Source: Deltaproteobacteria bacterium (GTDB taxonomy: Bacteria > Desulfobacterota > Desulfobulbia > Desulfobulbales > Desulfobulbaceae). From it: a stretch of 39,408 bases of DNA. The DNA is taken from the NCBI GenBank assembly GCA_024280455.1, contig JAJRQC010000091.1, positions 1 to 39,408 on the forward strand, written 5' to 3'. Position 1 is the stretch's first letter, and every line of letters starts with the position of its first letter. Below, one piece after another: positions 15,178-23,314 of the stretch. Made by a program: the position numbers and the translations under genes. Below the pieces are notes generated by a model that did not search any database, was not told where the DNA came from, and saw only the letters and a program-made list of their open reading frames with translations.

Positions 15178-16527
15178 CTATGTCCGACCAAAGTCATCCT
15201 CCAGCCTGACAATATCATTTTCCCCGAAATAATCTCCCAGCTGCATCTCAATAAAGGCCATATTCTCGCTGGTCTGATTCTCCATGCGATGGACCGCTTC
15301 CCTGGGAATATCGATGGATTCGCCTTTTTCCAGTCGAATCTGCCGACCATTCAGGGTGACGACCCCCTCGCCGTAAACCATGGTCCAACGCTCCGCCCGG
15401 TGCCGGTGCTTTTGCAGACTAAGACGCTTGCCGGCATAGACGTGAATGCGTTTGACCCTGTGATCCGGTTCATCCGCCAGGACCGTATAGTATCCCCACG
15501 GACGATGATCTTCACGTTTTGTCCGGGAAATGATCTGCTCATAGACCTTGAGGTAGTCATCCACCATTCGCTCCTTGGAAAAATTCTCCTCCGCGAACTT
15601 GCGGCAGGCAGCCCGGTCTATCCGGAATATTTCCTTAACCGCCGCTACGGCTTCCTCTATATTGGCAACCAGGAACCCGTTCAGCCCAGGGCGAATCAAC
15701 TCAGGCATGCTGCCCCGGTTAAAAGCAATCACCGGCGTACCGCACGACATCGCCTCTACAACGGAAAGCCCGAAAGGTTCATTAAAGTTGATCGAGTGCA
15801 ATAAGGCATATGCCTTGCCAAGCAAGGCATTCCTCTGCTCCGGCCCGACGCTGCCGACATAATCCACATCTGCGCCCAAATAAGGTTCGACTTCAAGTTC
15901 ATAGTAATTTTTATCCTGAATAATACCGGCCATAATCAACTTTCGGCCGGCCGCCCTGGCAATGGCAATGGCCTCTTTGGCCCCTTTGTCCGGGTGAATA
16001 CGGCCAAAAAAAAGCAGGTAGTCCTCAGGGTCCGGCTCGAATATAAAATCGTTGAGGTCGATGCCGTGGTGGATGGTTGCCGTGTAGTCGAGCTTTGGCG
16101 AACGATCGGCCTCGCTGATCGCCACATAAAAGGCCCTACCGTTGTATTTTTCATAAACGGGCAGGATACGGGGGGAGGAAAAGCCGTGAATGGTGGTGAG
16201 TACCGGGGTCGTCACCAGGCCGCTGTATGCCAGTGGGGCGAAATCAAAGTGGTTGTGAATCAGGTCGTACTCATCGGCCCGTTCAAACAGTTCGGATATA
16301 TGCAGGCACTCCCATACTTTCGGCTCTATTTTGTTGCTTTCCTCATACCCGGATTTACATACGGCGTGCAACGTCCCCTTGGTCCGAGAATCGGCGGTGG
16401 CAAAAAGAGTGACGTCAACCCCTTTGGCAACCAACCCCTCTGTTAACAGGGAGACTACACTTTCCCAGGGGCCATAATGGCGCGGCGGCGTTCGCCACGC
16501 AATAGGGGCAAGCATTGCAATACGCAT
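15178..16527 (-). CDS. GT4 glycosyltransferase fused to type II mannose-6-phosphate isomerase cupin
   Basis: 449 residues, first gene of the operon. Residues 1-335 are a GT4 transferase: MRIAMLAPIAWRTPPRHYGP, FFGRIHPDKGAKEAI, and the complete E-x7-E motif in FNEPFGLSVVEAMSCGTPVI. Residues about 340-445 are a cupin of the type II phosphomannose isomerase group: RPWGYYTVL, KRIHVYAGKRLSLQKHRHR, AERWTMVYGEG and IPREAVHRMEN, which supply the metal-binding His and Glu residues. The isomerase interconverts fructose 6-phosphate and mannose 6-phosphate. Fusion of isomerase to transferase in front of two GH130 genes points to mannose as the sugar handled. The ATG at 16527 is preceded by AACTTAAGGTGAATTT, a usable ribosome binding site. 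No signal peptide. Confidence 0.88.
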   Translation of the reverse strand: MRIAMLAPIAWRTPPRHYGPWESVVSLLTEGLVAKGVDVTLFATADSRTKGTLHAVCKSGYEESNKIEPKVWECLHISELFERADEYDLIHNHFDFAPLAYSGLVTTPVLTTIHGFSSPRILPVYEKYNGRAFYVAISEADRSPKLDYTATIHHGIDLNDFIFEPDPEDYLLFFGRIHPDKGAKEAIAIARAAGRKLIMAGIIQDKNYYELEVEPYLGADVDYVGSVGPEQRNALLGKAYALLHSINFNEPFGLSVVEAMSCGTPVIAFNRGSMPELIRPGLNGFLVANIEEAVAAVKEIFRIDRAACRKFAEENFSKERMVDDYLKVYEQIISRTKREDHRPWGYYTVLADEPDHRVKRIHVYAGKRLSLQKHRHRAERWTMVYGEGVVTLNGRQIRLEKGESIDIPREAVHRMENQTSENMAFIEMQLGDYFGENDIVRLEDDFGRT

Positions 16528-17031
16528 AAATTCACCTTAAGTTATGTTTGGGAAAACTGGCAGTTATGTCTGTGCGGCAATCAACCGCTTCCCAGGTTGA
16601 ACATAACAGAGAGGCCACGGATAGACAGTATAAATTAAAGGATCGGACAGAAGCGGACAGAAGTGAGAGTGGGGCGGACCAAGTCAACTAGCTGTAATCA
16701 ACTATTAAACAGTGTGAAGAACACCGGATTTAGCCCTTAGAGCCTCTTTTTTCCTCTAAAAAGAGCCCCCTCTATGGAAGGACAGGTCAGGCTTCAGGTT
16801 AAGCCGGGAACGTTCTATCTTTCCTGTTGAAGTCATTTACATGTACTGTGTCGACCCCAAAAGGGATTGCGCTGGATAAGGACCTGTTGGCTCAATTTTA
16901 CAGCAAAACTGAGAAACCGAGAAGGTGTTGTGGCAAAGCCCTGATATTTTTTAATCCGGAATCTGCTTTTGTTAAGAAGGGGTTTAAGCTGAAAGCGGAA
17001 TGGGATAGATCCTCATTTCATTTTTTTGTTG
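16528..17031. other. Intergenic promoter region between mannoside operon and fusA leader
   Basis: About 500 bp with no convincing gene. It must hold the leftward promoter of the GT4/GH130 operon. An imperfect hairpin with A/T-rich flanks (about 16740-16775, GCCTCTTTTTT / AAAAAGAGCC) could be a weak terminator for leftward or rightward transcription. The 103-codon open frame from 16827 to 17138 is low in protein-like features, runs through the candidate small-RNA promoter and hairpins, and is rejected. Confidence 0.5.
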
Positions 17032-17060
17032 TTGTTTTGTATTTATTATTGCTGTATAGT
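17032..17060 (+). promoter_or_regulatory. Candidate sigma-70 promoter upstream of fusA leader
   Basis: TTGTTT at 17032-17037 and TATAGT at 17055-17060 are 17 bp apart in a very AT-rich stretch. They precede a two-hairpin segment that ends in a U-tract. The -10 hexamer is one base from consensus and the -35 is weaker. Confidence 0.4.
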
Positions 17061-17172
17061 AAAAGATTTTTTAAAGGATATTTGCCTTGGGAAGCTGTTT
17101 CAGCGTTGCGGCATGAGTCGTTGTCTGAAACAGCATGAGGGGAGTTACAGTACGTTCTGCAACTCCTTTTTT
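17061..17172 (+). ncRNA. Candidate small RNA or terminated leader upstream of fusA
   Basis: After the candidate promoter come two strong hairpins. The first has perfect 10-bp arms GCTGTTTCAG (17094-17103) and CTGAAACAGC (17125-17134) around a 21-nt loop. The second has arms GGAGTTaCAG (17141-17150) and CTGcAACTCC (17157-17166) and is followed by six T, a typical intrinsic terminator. The segment ends 66 bp before the fusA ATG. It could be a free small RNA of about 110 nt or a transcription-attenuation leader for fusA. No known family was recognised. Confidence 0.4.
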
Positions 17173-17238
17173 GTTTAGTGAAACTGAAAAGTTGTTAAAA
17201 AGAACAGCGATCTGTGTGCAGCAGTTGGGGAACGCGAG

Positions 17239-19323
17239 ATGAAACAGAATCTTGATCAGGTACGTAATATTGGAATCAGTGCCCATATTGACTCGGGCAA
17301 GACAACGCTTACCGAGCGTATTCTTTATTATACACAACGAATTCATGCCATCCATGAGGTTCGGGGAAAAGACGGTGTCGGCGCTACCATGGATTCCATG
17401 GAATTGGAAAAGGAACGTGGAATCACTATTCAGTCCGCTGCAACATTCTGCACCTGGAAAGATCATGATATTAATATAATCGATACTCCGGGCCATGTTG
17501 ACTTCACCGTTGAGGTTGAGCGTGCCCTGCGGGTGCTCGACGGCGCTATCCTGATTCTGTGCTCGGTCGGCGGAGTTCAGTCACAGTCGATCACCGTTGA
17601 CAGGCAGATGACCCGTTACAATGTTCCCCGGATTGCCTTTATTAATAAATGTGACCGGACCGGAGCCAACCCGTATCGGGTTGCGCAGCAGCTGCGTGAT
17701 AAGCTGAATTTGAATGCGGTCATGATCCAGATACCCATCGGCCTGGAAATTGACCTCCAGGGTGTTGTTGACCTGGTCTCCATGAAGGCGATCTATTTTG
17801 AAGGCGAACAGGGGGATGATCTTCGTTATGATGAAATTCCTGCAGAGCTCAACGATGAGGCTGAAGAGAAGCGTGAAGAGCTGCTTGATGCGGTCTCCAT
17901 GTTTTCCGATGAGCTGATGGAGGTCATGCTGGAAGAACAGGAAATCCCGGAGGAGATGATTCACGCTGCCATCCGCAAGGGAACCCTCAGTCTGGAGCTG
18001 GCTCCGGTTATGATTGGTTCCGCCTATAAAAATAAGGGCGTACAGTCCCTGCTTGATGCGGTGAATATGTACCTGCCCAGTCCGACCGATGTTGAAAACA
18101 TTGCCCTTGATCTGGATAACGAGGAGGCCGAAATTATCGTTTCCAATAATCCTGATGATGATCTGGTTGCCTTGGCTTTCAAGCTTGAAGATGGCCGTTA
18201 CGGGCAGCTCACCTATATCCGTACCTATCAAGGCGTTATCAAGAAGGGTGAGAGTATTATCAACACCCGGACCGGTAAAAAGATAAAGGTCGGCCGACTG
18301 GTCCGGCTGCATGCCGATGAGATGGAAGAGATTGATGAGGCCGGTTCCGGTGATATTGTTGCCCTGTTCGGCGTCGATTGTGCATCTGGAGACACCTTCT
18401 GCAGTAAAAATATCAACTGGTCGATGAGTTCCATGCATGTGCCGGCTCCGGTTATCTCACTGGCTATCAAGCCGGTGGATAACAAGGCCCAGGTCAATAT
18501 GTCCAAGGCCTTGAACAGGTTTACCAAAGAGGATCCGACCTTTAAGACCTTTGTCGATCACGAGACCAACGAAACCATTATTTCCGGTATGGGCGAGTTG
18601 CACCTTGAAGTGTATATTGAGCGCATGAAGCGGGAGTATGGGGCGGAGGTCGAGATCGGTGCACCGCAGGTTGCCTATCGTGAAACCATCACCAAGCGGG
18701 CCGATTTTAATTACACCCATAAGAAACAGACCGGTGGCTCTGGTCAGTTCGGCCGCGTTGGCGGGTATATGGAACCCCTGGCCGATGAAGAGTACGAGTT
18801 TGTCGATGAAATCGTCGGCGGCGTTATTCCGCGTGAGTATATTCCTTCCTGTGACAAGGGCTTTCAGGCCAGCATGAAAAAAGGTACCCTGATCGGTGCT
18901 GCAATCACCGGAGTGAAAATGGTGCTCAACGACGGTAGCTTTCATGCGGTTGATTCCTCGGATATGGCCTTCCAGCAGGCCTCCAAAGGGGCGTTCCGGG
19001 ACGGGTATGCCAAGGCCGGTCCGGTCATTATGGAGCCGATCATGAAGGTCGCCGTTGAAGGGCCTTCCGAGTTTCAGGGAGCGGTTATGGGCAGCCTGAA
19101 TCAGCGGCGCGGTATGATTGTCGGTACCTTTGAAGAGGGAAATTACACTGTGGTTGAGGCGGAAATGCCGCTGTCTGAGATGTTTGGATATTCAACCACC
19201 CTGCGGTCGCTCACCCAGGGTAAGGCGGAGTTTACCATGGAGTTCTCAACCTACAAACAGGTACCGAAAAGTGTGGCTGAAGAACTGGTAAAAGCCTATC
19301 AGGAGCAGCAAAAAGAAGCCTAG
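17239..19323 (+). CDS. fusA: Elongation factor G, mitochondrial/spdEFG1-like type
   Basis: A 694-residue translational GTPase that drives ribosomal translocation. Domain I shows the P-loop AHIDSGKTT, switch [22 protein letters not shown] and NKCD; domain II follows (about 300-390), then III-V with the domain IV segment [11 protein letters not shown] and the closing [20 protein letters not shown]. Ser in AHIDSGKTT and the stretch [20 protein letters not shown] are marks of the mitochondrial EFG1/spdEFG1 branch found in spirochaetes, planctomycetes and some Desulfobacterota. In those genomes translocation and recycling can be split between two EF-Gs. The gene is outside the str operon (no rpsL, rpsG or tuf beside it). 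The start follows GGGGAACGCGAG. It has a possible structured leader upstream. Confidence 0.95.
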   Translation: MKQNLDQVRNIGISAHIDSGKTTLTERILYYTQRIHAIHEVRGKDGVGATMDSMELEKERGITIQSAATFCTWKDHDINIIDTPGHVDFTVEVERALRVLDGAILILCSVGGVQSQSITVDRQMTRYNVPRIAFINKCDRTGANPYRVAQQLRDKLNLNAVMIQIPIGLEIDLQGVVDLVSMKAIYFEGEQGDDLRYDEIPAELNDEAEEKREELLDAVSMFSDELMEVMLEEQEIPEEMIHAAIRKGTLSLELAPVMIGSAYKNKGVQSLLDAVNMYLPSPTDVENIALDLDNEEAEIIVSNNPDDDLVALAFKLEDGRYGQLTYIRTYQGVIKKGESIINTRTGKKIKVGRLVRLHADEMEEIDEAGSGDIVALFGVDCASGDTFCSKNINWSMSSMHVPAPVISLAIKPVDNKAQVNMSKALNRFTKEDPTFKTFVDHETNETIISGMGELHLEVYIERMKREYGAEVEIGAPQVAYRETITKRADFNYTHKKQTGGSGQFGRVGGYMEPLADEEYEFVDEIVGGVIPREYIPSCDKGFQASMKKGTLIGAAITGVKMVLNDGSFHAVDSSDMAFQQASKGAFRDGYAKAGPVIMEPIMKVAVEGPSEFQGAVMGSLNQRRGMIVGTFEEGNYTVVEAEMPLSEMFGYSTTLRSLTQGKAEFTMEFSTYKQVPKSVAEELVKAYQEQQKEA

Positions 19324-19387
19324 GCTGCAAGGTTGCTTTGTGATCAATAAAAATAAGCGGATATAACGAGAATAAAGAGGCAAGACA

Positions 19388-20083
19388 ATGGGATACGAAC
19401 CACTGGTCAATCAGAATCCTTTACGGGTGTTAAACCTGGGCCGAGGAAGCAAGCAGTTAGGGTTGGTTATGGCCCGTGCAGGTTTGGGGAAAACGGCCCT
19501 GCTGGTCCAGATAGCGTTGGATTCAATTCTGCGCGGAAACCGGGTCATCCATGTCAGTATAGGTGAATCCATAGAGAAGACCAAGAGCTGGTATGACGAC
19601 ATTCTGCAGTTTATTCTGCAGGAGCACAGCATCACCCGGCCGCATGAGCTGATAGAGATGGTTGCTCAGCACAGGATGATTATGACGTGTAAGGAGGATA
19701 CCTTCAGCCGGCCCCGGTTGGAAGAACGTCTCAATGATCTGATTCTGCAAGATATATTCAAGCCGAACTGTCTTGTTGTTGACGGCTTTGATTTCGAAAA
19801 TTCCGATCGTTCCACGGTTGAAGATATCAAGGAATTCCTGGAAAGTATGAATCAGCAGGCCTGGTTCTCCGCAACCAGCCATCGAGGTGATGACCGTGTT
19901 TCGCCGACAGGCGTCCCGGCCCCCTGTCACGAAGTGGATGACCTGTTTGATACCGTTATCCTGCTCAAGCCGGAACAGAATGCGACAATTCAGCTGGAAA
20001 TTATTCGCAATAATGGTACTGCTTCAGATTTGGGTTCCGCCCTCAACCTTGATCCGTCGACAATGATGGTTAAAGAGGGGTAA
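19388..20083 (+). CDS. RecA/KaiC-like P-loop ATPase of unknown role
   Basis: 231 residues, cytoplasmic. The P-loop reads ARAGLGKTALLVQIALDSIL (about residues 29-48), a RecA-fold Walker A (A..G.GKT). The Walker B region reads NCLVVDGFDF (about 132-141). LFDTVILLKPEQNATIQLEI near the end matches the C-terminal strands of RecA-like folds. There is no DNA-binding or KaiC autokinase motif that I can recognise. It starts 64 bp after fusA, with AAAGAGGCAAGACA as ribosome binding site, and ends just before an intrinsic terminator, so it may be cotranscribed with fusA. Family membership at the fold level is safe; function is unknown. Confidence 0.8.
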   Translation: MGYEPLVNQNPLRVLNLGRGSKQLGLVMARAGLGKTALLVQIALDSILRGNRVIHVSIGESIEKTKSWYDDILQFILQEHSITRPHELIEMVAQHRMIMTCKEDTFSRPRLEERLNDLILQDIFKPNCLVVDGFDFENSDRSTVEDIKEFLESMNQQAWFSATSHRGDDRVSPTGVPAPCHEVDDLFDTVILLKPEQNATIQLEIIRNNGTASDLGSALNLDPSTMMVKEG

Positions 20084-20105
20084 CAGCTACCTGGGGCAAT
20101 CGGTG

Positions 20106-20138
20106 ATTGCCGGCAGCTTTTGCCGGCAATGATTTTTT
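20106..20138 (+). terminator. Intrinsic terminator after the P-loop ATPase gene
   Basis: Perfect 10-bp stem ATTGCCGGCA (20106-20115) and TGCCGGCAAT (20121-20130) with a 5-nt loop, then GA and six T. It separates the fusA/ATPase unit from hisA, whose start codon lies only 44 bp further on. Confidence 0.85.
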
Positions 20139-20181
20139 CGTCCCTGTTGCTGTTTGTCCCCTGCAGTTTCTCTGAATTCAT

Positions 20182-20943
20182 ATGCGTTTTCGTCCCTGCA
20201 TAGACCTACACGACGGCCGGGTAAAGCAGATCGTCGGTTCGACTCTGCGCGGGGCTGACGCCGATCAGCCCCAAACCAATTTTTCTTCTGATTTCCCTCC
20301 CTCCTATTACAGCCGGATGTACCGTCGGGATGACCTGACCGGTGGACATGTAATCATGCTCGGTCCCGGCAACGAGGAGGCCGCTGTCGACGCCCTTGCC
20401 GCCTGGCCCGGAGGCCTGCAGGTCGGTGGTGGTATTACGGATAAAAATGCAGTCTTCTGGCTTGATCGGGGAGCCTCCCATGTTATCGTGACCTCCTATG
20501 TTTTTCATGACGGACTCCTTGATAAAGAACGTCTGCACAACCTCTGCCGGCGGGTTGGCCGTAACCGGCTCGTTCTTGATCTCAGCTGCCGCCTGCGGGA
20601 CAATGACTATTATGTCGTTACCGATCGCTGGCAGAAATTTACCCGCCTGAAGATTACCGAGCGGGTGCTTGAGGAGCTTGCCGGATACTGTGACGAATTT
20701 CTTGTCCATGCGGTCGATGTTGAGGGCAAGTGTATGGGGGTGGATCAGCGGCTTATTCGTATGCTGGCTAAAACCACTCCCGTCCCCGTCACCTATGCCG
20801 GCGGGGTCGCCTCCATGGCGGACCTGGATCTGATCCGGGAAGCAGGAGAGGGAAACCTTGATGTCACCGTCGGCTCCGCCCTTGATATATTCGGTGGTAC
20901 CGGCCTGCTGTACAAAGAGGTGGTTGAGTACTGCGGTCCATAG
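20182..20943 (+). CDS. hisA: Phosphoribosylformimino-AICAR-phosphate isomerase, eukaryotic-type HisA
   Basis: Histidine biosynthesis enzyme (Amadori isomerase of ProFAR to PRFAR), a TIM barrel of 253 residues. The opening MRFRPCIDLHDGRVKQIVGS and the blocks VIMLGPGNEEAAVDAL, GGLQVGGGITDKNA and VTYAGGVASMADLDLI match the fungal/plant HIS6 form and not the common bacterial HisA. The catalytic Asp near the start (CIDLHDG) is present. It is not beside other his genes. There is no clear Shine-Dalgarno before the ATG. It is followed after 17 bp by a small gene that may share its transcript. Identification as HisA is strong; the eukaryotic-type label comes from remembered family motifs. Confidence 0.92.
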   Translation: MRFRPCIDLHDGRVKQIVGSTLRGADADQPQTNFSSDFPPSYYSRMYRRDDLTGGHVIMLGPGNEEAAVDALAAWPGGLQVGGGITDKNAVFWLDRGASHVIVTSYVFHDGLLDKERLHNLCRRVGRNRLVLDLSCRLRDNDYYVVTDRWQKFTRLKITERVLEELAGYCDEFLVHAVDVEGKCMGVDQRLIRMLAKTTPVPVTYAGGVASMADLDLIREAGEGNLDVTVGSALDIFGGTGLLYKEVVEYCGP

Positions 20944-20960
20944 AGATTGAGGGGTGCGTT

Positions 20961-21137
20961 GTGCCTGAAAAAGAAGTACCATACCCGGAACTTTCTGAAA
21001 TAAAATTGTTTGTTCCCGACGATCTCTATCGTGCCTTTCAGCGTTGCGTCTGGATCCTTGTCCATGAGACAGGTCGTGATCAACTTGACATCATGCAGGA
21101 AGTTGTCCATGATTTCCTGGTCAAACATGAGTGTTGA
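20961..21137 (+). CDS. Small protein of 58 residues, possibly ribbon-helix-helix-like
   Basis: A GTG start at 20961 preceded by GATTGAGGGG (good ribosome binding site, 17 bp after hisA) opens a 58-codon frame: VPEKEVPYPELSEIKLFVPD, then DLYRAFQRCVWILVHETGRD and QLDIMQEVVHDFLVKHEC, ending TGA at 21135-21137. The layout, a short strand (EIKLFVP) followed by two amphipathic helices (DLYRAFQRC, LDIMQEVVHDFLVKH), recalls ribbon-helix-helix regulators. Codon choice looks coding. No family was recognised for certain. It is short enough to be missed by gene finders with a 60-codon cut-off. Confidence 0.65.
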   Translation: MPEKEVPYPELSEIKLFVPDDLYRAFQRCVWILVHETGRDQLDIMQEVVHDFLVKHEC

Positions 21138-21442
21138 TTCAATCCGACAGCCGGAAACGTTGTGAACTCCGAAAATTGTCCGCCTGCAGGCTTTGCCCTG
21201 TAGATCCTGCGGCAACTCGTCTGATCGTCAGAGCACAGCTTTATTTTCTGCTAATTTGCCTGCTGCGCTTGACCAGTTCTTTTCCTTCCTTTAATATAAA
21301 ATATTTAGAAAAGGATACAGGGCCGCTGCCGAAGAGTGAATTCTGAGGATGCGCCTGTTTCTACAAGAGCCTGAAAGCTATTTTTTATCGATGATGTCGA
21401 TGGGACAGGGGCTTTTTATTACCGCAATACATACTTCTATTC
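21138..21442. other. Intergenic region before the HDOD gene
   Basis: About 305 bp without a credible gene. An AT-rich stretch (about 21290-21315, TTTAATATAAAATATTTAGA) could hold a promoter for the HDOD gene. A loose hairpin, AGCCTG to CAGGGGCT with a T-run after it, spans about 21368-21420 and could be a terminator or leader. Nothing else is seen. Confidence 0.45.
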
Positions 21443-22300
21443 ATGGATGATCGGGAAGCCCGGTTACGAAAAATTCGTAACTTTGTCAAAAAAATGCCGA
21501 GCCTGTCGACAACGGTCAGCAAGGTCCTTGAGATCTGCAGCCGACCGGACACGGCGCCCAATGATTTAAACAAGGTGATCTCCCTTGATCCGGTTTTGAC
21601 CGGTCAAGTGTTAAAGCTCATCAACTCGGCCTATTATTCCCTGATGAATAAGGTTACCTCCCTGACCCGGGCCATAATCATGCTCGGTTTAAATACCGTC
21701 AAAAATTTAGCCCTTTCAACGGCGATCATCCGCAGTGTCGGTCAGACAAAAAAATCCAAGGTACTGCCCATAAAAAAATTCTGGGCCCATTCCATCGGGG
21801 TCGGAGTGACGGCCAAGCTTTTTGCCGTCGCCCTTGATGTCCCCATGGGGGAAAGAGAAGAGTATTTTGTCGCCGGTCTCCTGCATGACCTGGGCAAGGT
21901 GCCTTTTGGTGATGAGTATACCGAAGTGCTGATGCTGACCAAGCAGCGGCAACAGCCGCTGGTCATCGTTGAGCAGGACGTTATGGAAGTGGATCACCAG
22001 GAGGTGGGCAGGCTGATAGCGGAAAAATGGAAGCTGAATGAGGCCATAACCGAGGCCATCTGTTACCACCATTCACCTGAACTCGCCGCCCCTGAAAACC
22101 GGCAGCTGGTTGCAGCCATAGCCCTTGCGGACTGCTATATCTGTCTTTTTGATATCGGCTATGCCGGTAATCGCTATCCCGACGAGGATCAGTTGACCAC
22201 AGCCCTTAAGCTGACCGGCCTTTCCTGGCCGACTATTTCAGGGATGTCCGATGCCGTTGAGGAGGAAATTCGCAAGGCCGAGGTTTTTCTGCAGGTGTAG
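21443..22300 (+). CDS. HDOD-domain protein
   Basis: 285 residues, essentially a single HDOD domain (about 15-215), the signalling-output relative of HD phosphohydrolases. The opening MPSLSTTVSKVLEICSRPDT and VISLDPVLTGQVLKLINSAY are typical, as is the helix pair with TRAIIMLGLNTVKNLALS. The HD pair is kept in FVAGLLHDLGKVPFG, and a further His cluster lies in VDHQEVG and CYHHSP. Many HDOD proteins have lost these residues, so weak phosphohydrolase activity is possible. There is no receiver, GGDEF or EAL domain. It is followed closely by a metallo-beta-lactamase-fold hydrolase in the same direction. A signalling role is inferred from the family. Confidence 0.9.
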   Translation: MDDREARLRKIRNFVKKMPSLSTTVSKVLEICSRPDTAPNDLNKVISLDPVLTGQVLKLINSAYYSLMNKVTSLTRAIIMLGLNTVKNLALSTAIIRSVGQTKKSKVLPIKKFWAHSIGVGVTAKLFAVALDVPMGEREEYFVAGLLHDLGKVPFGDEYTEVLMLTKQRQQPLVIVEQDVMEVDHQEVGRLIAEKWKLNEAITEAICYHHSPELAAPENRQLVAAIALADCYICLFDIGYAGNRYPDEDQLTTALKLTGLSWPTISGMSDAVEEEIRKAEVFLQV

Positions 22301-22343
22301 CTACAGTTGTTGTTTTCAGATTTTTTTTTGGAGGGCAGGGCGC

Positions 22344-23270
22344 ATGATTAAAGTCAGATTCTGGGGTGTACGTGGATCAATTCCCTGTCCCGGCCCTCAA
22401 ACCATGAAATATGGAGGGAATACAGCTTGTATTGAGCTTCGTTTTCCCGAGGTCAATCGACATATTATCATTGATGCAGGTTCCGGCATTCGTGAACTGG
22501 CTGGCCACATGATGGCCAATGATCTGGCCAACGGTTCGATTTCCACCGAAATATATCTGTCCCATACCCACTGGGATCATATTATGGGGTTTCCTTTTTT
22601 TGTTCCCGCCTACATCCCCGGCACCAGTATCAAGGTTTTCGGGCCCGTAACCTACGAGGATGATCCCCTGGAAGAGGTGGTCGGCGGGCAGATGAAGTAT
22701 CGGTATTTTCCGGTCAATATGGGTGAGCTGGCCGCCTCCATTGAGTACGAGCGTCTGAAGGAAGATCCGCATATAGATCTCGGTGACGGTATCATTCTCT
22801 CCACCACCATCATCAACCACCCTATAACCGCCCTTGGTTATCGGTTTTCCTTTCGAGGTGCCGTGTTCTGCACCGCTTATGATACCGAGCCGTTCCGTAA
22901 TCTGTTCGTCACTGATCCGAATGATCCTTCATATGATGAATTGATGGCCCACGAAGGAGATCTTGCGGCCCGGGAGCAAAATCAGGTTCTTGAGAATTTT
23001 TTTGCCGGTGCCGATCTGCTGGTGCATGATGCCCAGTACACTGAAGAGGAGTATCTGGGCGGCAAGGTGGACTGGGGGCATACACCGATTGAACATGCCA
23101 TTGAGTCCGCCCGCAGGGCAGGGGTCAAACGTCTCGCCCTGTTCCACCATGATCCGGAGCGCAGTGACGAGCAGTTGGATCGGATGAGTGAAGAATACGG
23201 CAGTAATGGTGAGGGCGGAAGTACGGAAATTTTTTTCGCCCGCGAGGGTATGGAAATTGATCTGTTGTAA
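22344..23270 (+). CDS. Metallo-beta-lactamase-fold hydrolase
   Basis: 308 residues from the ATG at 22344, which has a strong ribosome binding site (TTGGAGGGCAGGG); the longer open frame from 22251 overlaps the HDOD gene and has no protein character. MIKVRFWGVRGSIPCPGPQT, IIIDAGSGIREL, the metal site SHTHWDHIMGFPFF and the later DLLVHDAQYT and LALFHHDPERSD are the standard two-metal set. This branch includes phosphodiesterase-like enzymes often encoded near signalling proteins, in line with the HDOD neighbour 43 bp upstream. Substrate unknown; a cyclic nucleotide or other phosphodiester is a guess. Cytoplasmic: no signal peptide. Confidence 0.9.
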   Translation: MIKVRFWGVRGSIPCPGPQTMKYGGNTACIELRFPEVNRHIIIDAGSGIRELAGHMMANDLANGSISTEIYLSHTHWDHIMGFPFFVPAYIPGTSIKVFGPVTYEDDPLEEVVGGQMKYRYFPVNMGELAASIEYERLKEDPHIDLGDGIILSTTIINHPITALGYRFSFRGAVFCTAYDTEPFRNLFVTDPNDPSYDELMAHEGDLAAREQNQVLENFFAGADLLVHDAQYTEEEYLGGKVDWGHTPIEHAIESARRAGVKRLALFHHDPERSDEQLDRMSEEYGSNGEGGSTEIFFAREGMEIDLL

Positions 23271-23314
23271 CGGTTCCTTTGTTTGAGCACTAAAAAACAG
23301 TACAGGAGCATCAC

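Noticed and set aside
15028-15804. A 258-codon plus-strand frame opposite the GT4-PMI and GH130 genes
   Set aside because: It is a shadow of strongly supported minus-strand genes; its translation shows no domain.
16827-17138. A 103-codon plus-strand frame ahead of fusA
   Set aside because: It reads through the promoter-like sequence and first hairpin of the candidate small RNA, has no ribosome binding site and no known domain.
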